From assembly GCA_022457155.1 (NCBI GenBank), contig JAJGOT010000465.1, positions 250,001 through 314,000 of the forward strand: DNA of 64,000 nucleotides. Direction: 5' to 3'. The stretch is from Cladopsammia gracilis (Eukaryota > Cnidaria > Anthozoa > Scleractinia > Dendrophylliidae). Made by a program: the position numbers and the translations under genes. This document shows, in pieces, positions 55,055-64,000 of the stretch; position 1 is the stretch's first letter; every line of letters begins with the position of its first letter. The notes under the pieces are model-generated. The model did not search any database. It was not told where the DNA came from and saw nothing but the letters and a program-made list of their open reading frames with translations.

Positions 55055-55118
55055 TGGGTTACTTACTTACTTACTTATCCTCTTCGGGCCCACAAGGACT
55101 CTTGAGGCCGGAGATAGA
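55055..55118 (-). mobile_element. LINE-like 3' tail
   Basis: On the minus strand GGCCTCAAGAGTCCTTGTGG then GGCCCGAAGAGGA and a tandem TAAG tail (AAGTAAGTAAGTAA). Resembles the end of cnidarian non-LTR elements; only the tail is present. Confidence 0.45.
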
Positions 55119-55616
55119 TTTCTTGAGTTAAAGAAATTTAAATGAGATTTGACTAACAGTTGCAATAATTCTACATGAGGATATGAGAACCTTTGTCCAT
55201 CTGAAAAGCAATTCAAAGAAATTCATTAGAATTGCAAATAAAAATGTTTATTAATATTCATTTTTCTTCTTCTCAGTTTTTCCGCGAGAAAAATATGGCG
55301 AACGACGCTGAAACCTAAGCGCCATTCTGTAGTTGTCTCGGGCAAAGAAACTTTCACGTTCCCATAGTTAGAAATGAAAACCGTCCATTATTTCCACAAT
55401 GGTGCAAGGCATTACACGCAGAACGCCGCTCAATGTACTTTGGAAACAGTTCATGGTTCAAAACACGTGGACATTCTCAACATCGAACTTCATTTTCATG
55501 GAAGCACCTTTTCTAGAAGAGGTAAGCAAGTGTTTACGAAACAAACTTTATGCTAGATGTTCTGTTACAATAATGCACATTTGCACATCGAAAGAGACAT
55601 TTCGCAAAATCAGTTT

Positions 55617-55786
55617 CCGCGTTCGGCCCTTTCTCGATATATCAACAACAATGGCTTAGCAGTCTATGAATATTCCATAAAACGATTCAACACAAAAGAA
55701 AAAATTAACGTAACAATGGATAAAAAGAACGAGGTATTGTTGTATTTCATTGCGTTGTTGATATATCGAGAAGCTACCCCGCGTTC
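55617..55786. mobile_element. MITE with 8-bp target duplication (hAT-like)
   Basis: Element 55625-55778 with arms TTCTCGATATATCAACAAC and complement; CCGCGTTC flanks both sides (55617-55624 and 55779-55786). Confidence 0.75.
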
Positions 55787-55792
55787 ATATGC

Positions 55793-55928
55793 ATGTTGTG
55801 GTGCAGTTTTGTTCTTGGTGCAAATTTTATTTTGAATTCCTTTGATTTTGGGTATGGAAATGTATGATAATGAGTTTTGAACAAAGGAAAATAAAATTTG
55901 CACCCAGGACAAAATTGCACCACAACAT
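55793..55928. mobile_element. 136-bp hairpin MITE adjoining the previous element
   Basis: Left ATGTTGTGGTGCAGTTTTGT, right the complement ending CACCACAACAT; arms of about 43 bases share GGTGCAAATTTTATTTT. No clear target duplication. Confidence 0.75.
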
Positions 55929-56277
55929 CTACAAATGGAACAATTAATATGTCATTGCCGAACGGCATAAGATAACGTTTATAAATAGTATTGTTTGGAA
56001 TAAACTTCCAAAGCAGTTCTTTCAATGGCGACAAATATATAATTGCAAACCAGCAAAATGGATGGAGCTTTTGTTTCTTGGCAAGGGTTGGATTTTATTT
56101 GGATCGGATCGTTTGCTTCGCAATGGACACTTTTATTTCCAAAGTTAAACCTTTCGTTCTTAATTCTTAGTCGTCAATGCGCATTTTAAGTCTAGACTGT
56201 CAGTGTGGATATACATGACAACACATTTATTGGCAAAGCTGAGCGGTCTAGTCACAGAATAAAAATATGTTTAAAAA

Positions 56278-56320
56278 TGATGATGATGATAATGATGATG
56301 ATGATGATGATGATGATAGT
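56278..56320. repeat. GAT microsatellite
   Basis: About 14 units of ATG/GAT with one interruption. Confidence 0.9.
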
Positions 56321-56402
56321 AATAACTAATAATATTTACAAAAAAGTTGTTATAAAATCATACACATATAAAGAAAATGGCCAATACCATGTTAAAAAAT
56401 AT

Positions 56403-56474
56403 GTAAACAGCTAATCTCGTACCCAGAGTACAGTACAAGCACGAGTGCGATCTGGGTACGAGATTAGTAAACAG
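56403..56474. mobile_element. 56-bp hAT-like MITE with 8-bp target duplication
   Basis: Element 56411-56466, ends CTAATCTCGTACCCAGA and TCTGGGTACGAGATTA; GTAAACAG flanks both sides (56403-56410 and 56467-56474). Confidence 0.8.
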
Positions 56475-58423
56475 CATATCGGATCTGAAAAGGCCTACGG
56501 TCCCAAATAAAACTAAAAGTTAGTACGTGGCAAATTGGCAAAGGAGCGAGAACGAAAATGCTGCTGGTGTACGTAGAATCTAAAGAAGATGTAATCAGCC
56601 AAAAATGTGAATACAAATAAAATGAGAAAGGCTTATACTTCGTAGAACACTAAACGCGATAACGACATGATAGAGCCCAAACTGAAAGCCAGAATGCAAC
56701 CGTGGACAGCTGTTTCGACCTGGTTGGTTCTCGTTGCCCTTTTATACCTATTTCGAGATATGGCAAACAGAACGCAAGCCTTACTTTTACTAAGAACTCA
56801 AAGTAAGGGACGATTTTATTTTGACTGTATTCCAACGGTGTCTGTATATAATATATGCTTGAACATCACAGACGATTATTGGGAGTGAGGGGTAGTGACC
56901 AATAGGGAACGTGAATAAAGGTTTTAACATACATGTTATAAATGTCAGCCATTGTTTTGTCATTCCTGTATGTAACTGTTCTATTGATCTTCCTTATAGG
57001 CTTGACATAACCACACCATGTCCAAAGTGAAATGCCTGTCTTCTGCCTGTTAATTGGCTTGGACACGGACATCAGGATACTGCTCCTCGTCATACGTCAG
57101 GTTAGTGTTACAGTTTGTAGCTTTTATAGGTATGAGTAATTCCTCTCTTTTAAATGTTTTTTCCTGAGAAATCAGAAGAGACCAGTCAGACATTCAGCTA
57201 CATCCTGCCATTTGATTGATACTTATCATAGTTATATAACTAAAAAGGCCTTTTGCCCCCTCCATTTATTTTTAGCCATTCGTAGTCTGGATGAAACTTG
57301 TCCCTGTTATGTGTGTGGTCTTCAGGCGATGTTTCATATCCAGGTGATTTTGAGTCAAGGTGGACACATTTGTAGGAAGGTGTTGATGTAAATTCCTTAG
57401 ACCTTTCAAACTTCCCCTTACTTAGCGTTCTTTGTGAAACGTAAGGTGCGTTCGATTGGTACATATTTATATTCCTAAATAGCAAAACACGGAATAATCG
57501 CAACAAGTTACTTAAATAGGGAATTTAGAGACACTAAAATACGAAATATAACTTGTTAGAGATGCATGCCGCCATGAGCACAGCGACCAAACGTGACACG
57601 CGTACACAGCTCCCGCAAAAATTACATGAAACTCATAACTCAGGGTCGTTTCTGAAAACTTTTTTTGCATCGAGTATCTGTGCAAAAGTATACAACTGTT
57701 AGCCACTAGTTTTATCGGCTTGCAATTCGGTTTTTCACTACTTTTCTTGTTACATTTCCTGAAAAATTTCGCTGAGGTCCGTAGCTTCGTGAACACTTTT
57801 ATTTTTTTAAGAAAATACAAACCGAAAGTGACGTCTATGATTATCGTTTAACCGTTGTAGGGTCTCTCCGTGATATGTAGTACGATTTCGGTTATTTTAA
57901 CGAAAAGCTTGTGTGTTATTGCGAGGATCGCGCGTGGGCATTGAGAAATTATCATCATCATCATCATCATCTTTATCATTATCATTAATAATTATTATAA
58001 TAACTATAATTATCATTGTCATTATCATTATCTTTATCATTATCATTATCATTATTAGTTCAGGAATGGTTTTTAATGCATATCAACGCTTTGATAAGTA
58101 AAAGATAAGTAAAGTATATATGCATAACACTAAGTTAGGAAATGGTTGAAATGTGCTATGAATTAACACTTGTACTCTAATCACACTTGAAACGGTGATA
58201 AAATACTTTGTAACTAATCTTTATAAACACACCACACAGCATAAGGGGTAGGCATCTCGTTTATTGATGCTACATGTTGATAGAGCGAACAATACAGCAG
58301 TGTTTCTCCAAAGGTTCACAGATCTGGAAAAGCTACAGTACATTCTGAACTCCAAGTGACAAAAAAAATGATAATAAAGTCGACAAAGATGCCTTCGTGG
58401 AATCATTCTTGAATAGAACGGTA
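56475..58423. other. Intergenic; ATC/TTATCA microsatellite at 57949-58056
   Basis: Open frames of up to 102 codons show no domain and no consistent splice sites. The microsatellite has ATC units followed by TTATCA/TTATAA-type units. Confidence 0.45.
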
Positions 58424-58701
58424 TTCAATTGAGTATAGAGTGTCGTAAAGCCAAAACCAAAATCATTACTCTGACCAATCGCATCGTATCAATCGCAGAC
58501 AATCCGATGAACCATTCAGAACTTAAAGCAAATACATGTAGCAGGCACCAAACGCGGGAAAACGCGTCTGAGCAAGTCCCGATTGGTTTTGGTTTTACTT
58601 CTGATAAGTTAAAAAAGTGGCGCGAGTTTTTTCAGCCAAACACAAGCCGTAGCAATACAAAACCAAAGCAACTGCGAAATTACTTTCGATACTCAATTGA
58701 A
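58424..58701. mobile_element. 278-bp MITE with TTCAATTGAGTAT ends
   Basis: Ends TTCAATTGAGTAT and ATACTCAATTGAA; inner pairing continues weakly through CCAAAACCAAA and TTTGGTTTTG-like stretches. Interior 58447-58640 is shared with 33113-33310. The 99-codon frame across it is not considered coding. Confidence 0.65.
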
Positions 58702-59326
58702 AACCGGTCTGACCTAAAAGCTTTTTAAATAATCTAAATATACCGCGCCCAAAATACTTGTATACATAACACAGTACATTCTTGGATATACTCGTATGTA
58801 TTTAGAAAACTATATATTTTGCCCTTCTGGAACGTTTGTTTAAAGTGCAAATATCTGGAAATTCAAAACAAATAATCAAACATCTTCCATGGAAATCTTC
58901 GGATCTCTTCGGATCCCTTCACAGATTGTTGTAAAGTGAGCGGAAACGTTTGTATAACCTTCTTCCAACCTTCGGAGACCTGACAAAAATCTTGGGAAAT
59001 CTATCATCGAAAAATAATTTACACTATTTTAAGTGTTATTTTTACAACAAAAAGAATTATATACTGGGCTGCTTAGAAATACGAAATTTCTCGTCTCGTT
59101 TCGTCGCGTCTCGTTTTGAAGTCAATATCTAACTTCGTCACTGCGGTCTCTTGAGATATCAAATTAATAAGTCGAAAGCTCACTCATTCGATCTTCGCGA
59201 TGCAACCGTGTGCAATTTGTTATCGTATAAGTATCGATGATACTAACAATCGGGAATTAATAGTGGTTGTAGATTCTTATGATCTTTATTTGTTTTTTTT
59301 TTTCTGATTTCCTGATTTCCTTACAG
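58702..59326. other. Intergenic, nothing recognised
   Basis: No supported gene or repeat. Confidence 0.4.
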
Positions 59327-59416
59327 GACAATTTCTGTTAGATGTCTCTCTTCGAGAATCGAAGAATTGAAGAACGTTAGACGGAGGAAAAACAGAAGAG
59401 CGATCTTAAACAAGAG
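59327..59416 (+). other. Exon-like segment A (paralogue of 60844-60934)
   Basis: Preceded by a T-rich tract and TTACAG, followed by AAGAG|GTAGGG. Its 90 bases resemble 60844-60934: GAC.AT..CTG.TA.ATG at the start and ..CTTAAACAAGAG at the end. One frame is open, but the paralogue is closed in all three, so both may be untranslated exons or chance. Confidence 0.3.
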
Positions 59417-59486
59417 GTAGGGAAACGTTTTCGAATGAAAGCCAGGATGTCTAAATAAGTGTGCTATTTTCTGAATTTACGGACAC

Positions 59487-60432
59487 TTAAGGTAGTTCCC
59501 AACAGTTTCCAGCACTTTTCAAGACTCACATTTTGATGGGTCATTATAACCATTCTTTATCAGTTGATGCTACAATCATGATATCAAACGAATGCCCAAT
59601 GATTGGCGAACACGTTGTTATCACTTTTGTGACACAATATGTTACTATAGCAACAGTATAACATGTTGAAAACAACTTAATTTTAGCTTTAAGTGTTAAT
59701 AACTCGAATATGACTCGGTGAACCCCATTTTTATTGTCGAATTTTGATCAGTAGAATAACATGCAACTTTTGGCAAAGTTTAAAAAAATTCTGTAGGTGG
59801 GGTCCAGAGCCACCTTAAATTTTCGAAAATTTGAGGTGGCTCTGAACCCTACCTACAGAATTTTTTATGGAATTGTAGACAGTTTAAAGCTACACATCTT
59901 GGCCAAATTTTGAAACGCAAAAGCAATTCGTTCAAGAGTTATAGACGAACGAGTATTAGACATTTTTAGTAAGAAATGTATGGAGCGGCCATCTTTGTGC
60001 CCCTGAGTGGGGCACAAAGATGGTGGCCAAAAATTCAAAGTCTTAATTAAACCAAAAATCAAATAAAATTATATTGTATTTGCTATAAGCTCCATTAACT
60101 CGGCTTATAAGCACTTATAAGCACTTATAATGCAAACAATAACTTTCAGCTGATTCAATTTTATTTTTTTTCACAGCTTATCTGAAATAGCGTGACGAAT
60201 TGCGTGACACATTTAAAACCTTTGTAAATCAGAAGCAAAACGTCGTTAAAACCTGAAACTTTCTGTGAAAGATTATAACACTTGTATCCACATACCATGT
60301 TAGAAACAGCTTTGCAGGACCTATACTTTAGTTTTTTTTTAATATTTATGACGTCATGTGAAAACCAAGAATAATGACCCATCAAAATCTAAGTCTTGGA
60401 AAGTGCTGGAAACTGTTGGGAGCCACCTTTAA
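59487..60432. mobile_element. 946-bp TTAA-bounded DNA element, non-autonomous
   Basis: Left TTAAGGTAGTTCCCAACAGT and right ACTGTTGGGAGCCACCTTTAA are inverted; the arms continue for about 65 bases (TTTCCAGCACTTT.CAAGACT and TTTTGATGGGTCATTAT). TTAA on both sides fits a piggyBac-type target. Inside lie two further hairpins: 59789-59862 (TTCTGTAGGTGGGGTCCAGA and complement) and 59988-60029 (CATCTTTGTGCCCC and complement). No transposase. Confidence 0.75.
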
Positions 60433-60479
60433 ACTCGTTTTGAATAGGAAATTAAAAAATCGATCTTGTTGGAGCATAC

Positions 60480-60538
60480 ACATAACTAAGTGTATTTATT
60501 CACGTTAAATAAAGTTTTTATCATTTATCATTTATCAA
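60480..60538 (+). mobile_element. LINE-like 3' tail
   Basis: AAATAAAG followed by three TTTATCA units, as seen at the end of CR1/L2-type elements. Nothing coding is left upstream. Confidence 0.4.
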
Positions 60539-60843
60539 AACTCTAAATTGGCTGACAAGGCAATACATTTTCTTAAGAGGTGTTTGTAGTCAGAGTAAGT
60601 CGCTTTAAAGAAAATACTTTCTTAAGTTATCAACACCCAGAATATTAAAGCTTTTTTTATTATTTATGGCTTTGAATTTCAATGTGATTGCAGCTTCTTA
60701 GAAGAGCTGTCGAGATTGGATAAAACGAACAATAGTTCTATTGTTCCTTGTTGTATTGTATCGATCCAATTGGTTAGATCTTACGGAAGTTGCAACATCG
60801 CCCAGTCACTTATTATCTTTTTGCTTTTCTGATTGTCTAACAG

Positions 60844-60934
60844 GACGATAGCTGCTAAATGATGGCTTACAACTCGATTTCCCTCTGAGAAAGAATAAAG
60901 GGACCCAAAGGACGCTCTAAACCAAGAACACGAG
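60844..60934 (+). other. Exon-like segment B (paralogue of 59327-59416)
   Basis: Preceded by a pyrimidine-rich tract and CTAACAG, followed by CACGAG|GTAGAG; 91 bases; stops in all three frames. See segment A. Confidence 0.3.
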
Positions 60935-63240
60935 GTAGAGAAAACAAATATGTAACTTAAAAGTTTTTTGCAATGAAAATTAGTTCGGAGATTTTCAGAA
61001 GGTCTGAATGGACTGGTCTTTGCTCAGATGACAGATAGATTTAAGCAAAAAGTCCTCACCAGCTAGTCAATGGGTGCAAAATTTTTTTAAAAAAAAATCA
61101 TTTTTTTTGCCGTGTTAATTGATGTTGCGGTACTGAATCAATAAACATTGACTGACAAGGCGTCATGGAGGCTTGAACAAAATCGCACGAAGCTTTGATC
61201 AGTCAAAATTTATGTTTTCATTCCAAGAAAATTGATTTGCGCGTTAAAAAAATGCGGTGATTACCGTTAAATTTGACTCCTCTTTGCCTTGTAAGCCAGC
61301 AATTATACTCCATTCAGACCATCTGACAATTTTTTTCTAGAAACCGTTGGAAAATGCTAAGACTTGTTTTCAAACTGTTTACAATTTTTAAGAAATTTGT
61401 TTCTGGGCGGAAATTTTGTTTTCTTCCTTAAAAATCACTTATTTTCTACAATTTTCATGTTTTAAAGAATGTATTAAGCAACGGAAAATCGATCTTTTTT
61501 CAAAATTAAATCTTTCATTAAGTGCTGTTATGTTAAATTTTTCGTCTATTTGTTTCCATGGTAACCGCTGTTCAAAACTTTCAAATTTTCCCGCCAAAAG
61601 ACTTAGAAAAATACAGGCGCTCAAAATACGCATGCGCCGTTTTTATCAATTCTAAATGTGTAAGACTTCTTGTTATCATAAGAAACTCAATAAAACAAAA
61701 ACAGTGTTCAAGTCTTCAATTGTCTTGTAATCTTTATTTCTTTTACTTATAAAGCAATAAACACTATTTTATTTACAATTAGTTATCCTTTAAATAAGTA
61801 TCTTAATTAGTTAATTGAATTTCAATTAAATCACCAACAAGGTGTCAACAAAAATGTTTCCTTTATATACTAAGTCTTTTGGCGGGAAAATTTAGTGAAA
61901 TTTGCACAGCGTTTCCCCTAACAACATTTTCGAGCAAAAAATTAACAGACGTACCCGTAAAGAAATTCCCGCCAAAAATAGTTGCATACTCCACATCGTG
62001 AAAAAAATACAATTTTTTTTACAACTTTCCTATTGCAGAAAGATTTAAGTCGAGTGCAGTCTATTTTTTGCTTAAAGAGAAATAACTCTTTGATTCTTGC
62101 ACGAGTTGGTGTATACATATTACTAAGGTTTAAAGCAACATAGCAAGCTATAAGTTTTTGGAATGATTTTTCTCGATGTCCAATTCGAATTTCACTTTCA
62201 ACAAATTTATAATTTGCCATATTGCCGCTACAAGATCTTTTTCAGCCGGTAAAATTCTTGATTGTAGCACAGACGATGTTTTGTTTTTTCGAAAAAGCCT
62301 CTCATGAACAATTTTGATCATAAAGTAACAATGTTCCTCCAAATTTTTCCATAATTTCTCAACTATAACTACATTTCAAAAATCAGCTTCTTGGATTGTT
62401 TTGATCTGTGCTACATTAAGTTTAAACTGAAAAAAAGATCTTGTCTACTAAAATTAACAATAACAGCCCAATGTCTGGTTCTAAAATACCATTTTTTGTT
62501 CCCACCGAAACAAGTCTACCTTTTTTAAGTAATGGTCGCAGTGAGAACTAGGCAACCCAACGGCAAGGAATGCAGAAAGTAATTGTGATATTGTTGAAAC
62601 GGTCCACCTCATTGGCTAAAACATGAAAATCTACTATCACTTCATCAGGTAGCACATTTATTTCTCTCTAGTTTACTTTTTGATTCCCTTTTCGTGAAAA
62701 CTATTCTGAGTTTTAATGCAGCAAAATGTCTATGTGGGAAACATGGAAAATTTGGAGTCTCATGATTGGATAAAGTCTTGTAACACAAAAGAAATATCGC
62801 TTTAAAATAAAGTTTCAGTACATTTTATTTCAAAAACGGGTTGTTCATGGGTTGATGCATTCTCAGTAAGAAAATCTAAACAATCGTATGTGGGGAAACC
62901 GAAATGCCACAGAATAATACAGGATTGCCTAGTTCTTAAACGCATTGTTACTTAATGTGAATAGAATAAATAAGTTATACAGACTACAATAAACACAACG
63001 TCATATTTTTTCCATTCTTTGAAATGTTAATTTTTAATAGTCGTTCTATAAACAACTGAAAAGAAATCGAAGTAATATATGTTAAATTACAAAGTAGCCA
63101 AAATTTTTAGATCGCGAATGATCTCTTTTTTCGTGAAAACATCTTATAAGCTTACATAAACTAACTCGTTAGGAAAAATAATTTTGAAGGCGTAAAAAAA
63201 CAACATTGACCAAAACGTATTTTTACCGTAAGGTAACTTT
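60935..63240. other. Intergenic, nothing recognised
   Basis: AT-rich. Open frames of 60-92 codons on both strands have no recognisable domain. Confidence 0.4.
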
Positions 63241-63249
63241 AACTCAAAT

Positions 63250-63910
63250 CCTAATTTTCAGTTTCTCTACAAAATTTGTATATGTTAGTTTATCTGGCAA
63301 AAGGTAGCAAATACAAATGTGCAATTAATGGCTATGGATTTGATTTACATCTGATTCAGTTCTCCACTGCATAACTCCAATAAAAACTAAAGTGATTGCT
63401 TGCCAATATTTCAAACATCTGAAAATGAATAATAATATTTCCACCTAAAGCTTATATTTTGAACCACTAATTCGGTTTGCCAAGTGTCTGGTCAAAACAA
63501 CACAATGCGTCATTTACCAACTGGATTTATGATCGTCCGAAACTGTTTCTAATTGAAAAAAAAGTTCAACTTTGTTGTGTACTGAAAATGGCCAAAATAT
63601 ATCGACTTGATTAAAACTATGCTAAATGTTTTAATAATTAATAATTGATGGATCGAGTAGGCCTTTGTGCGTTTTCAGTTTCTTTACAAAATTCTATATG
63701 TTGAGTATATTCACAAACTAATATTTTTTGGCCAACAATACCATGAATCAAATTCGTGAATTTGATCTACATCTGATTCAGTTCTCCGTCGATTGCGTAA
63801 CTCCAACAAAAACTAAAGTAATTGCTATCGAAATTGAGTAATTCATTTTAAACCTGAAGCTAATTCTTTGGACTGATCTGATTGTTCTCCATCGTGCATC
63901 AAGTGCCCAA
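63250..63910 (+). repeat. Tandem duplication, period about 415 bp
   Basis: 63258-63500 resembles 63675-63910: TCAGTTTCT.TACAAAATT, TTTGAT.TACATCTGATTCAG, TTCTCC..TGCGTAACTCCAA and AAAACTAAAGT.ATTGCT occur in order in both. Diverged; non-coding. Confidence 0.75.
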
Positions 63911-64000
63911 ACAACGTTAAAGAGCACCTATCATTTATTAGAAAATGGTCACACCCACTCAGCCAATCAGTGCCCAGTATTTGTGTGTTCTATTTCCCAT

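Overview
The window is nuclear DNA from an animal, most likely an anthozoan cnidarian (stony coral or close relative). Reasons: AT-rich, gene-poor sequence; spliced genes with GT/AG introns and multi-exon class A GPCRs; a Ly6/uPAR-type protein with a GPI signal; tandem intronless genes that join an N-terminal helical domain to an NHL beta-propeller; decayed ankyrin arrays; non-LTR retrotransposon tails; and a very large number of short inverted-repeat transposons (MITEs). The assignment is inference from content, not from a database match. There are no operons, ribosome binding sites or CRISPR arrays.

Layout. 0-5 kb is repeats: a poly-G/poly-C-bounded element with a 9-bp target duplication, a 20-bp minisatellite, a 765-bp inverted-repeat element, then one possible 5' exon at 4.26 kb. 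5.5-8.0 kb (minus) is an apparently intact two-exon Ly6/uPAR gene whose intron holds a LINE fragment. 8-13 kb is duplicated non-coding sequence, a 731-bp TTAA-bounded transposon and a LINE remnant. 13.3-14.2 kb (minus) is a melatonin-receptor-like GPCR pseudogene with stops, a frameshift and a small transposon inside it. 15.3-18.5 kb (plus) is a long, shattered ankyrin-repeat pseudogene.

21.5-33.1 kb is the most interesting block: a direct tandem duplication (about 5.3 and 6.3 kb units), each unit with one uninterrupted gene (604 and 612 codons) for the same two-part protein. The units differ by separate transposon insertions, which gives natural empty and filled sites, and they share one 199-bp stretch of perfect identity inside otherwise diverged coding sequence. 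The second unit also carries a mobile-element ORF fragment.

35.9-39.7 kb (minus) is a complete four-exon class A GPCR; all exon phases agree and give 330 residues with ERY and NPIVY motifs. Its second intron contains a LINE tail and a MITE. 41-51 kb holds dispersed repeats, a 114-bp minisatellite related to the sequence downstream of both NHL genes, a nearly perfect 190-bp hairpin, and several MITEs. 52-55 kb contains an initiator-methionine tRNA with three broken relatives, a tRNA-Ser-like gene, and nested inverted repeats. 55.6-64 kb is non-coding: MITEs, microsatellites, a 946-bp TTAA element, a pair of exon-like duplicates and a local tandem duplication at the end.

The genes do not form one pathway. 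The Ly6 protein and the GPCR act at the cell surface. The NHL pair looks like a small, recently expanded family of intracellular sensor or adaptor proteins; that role is inferred from architecture only.
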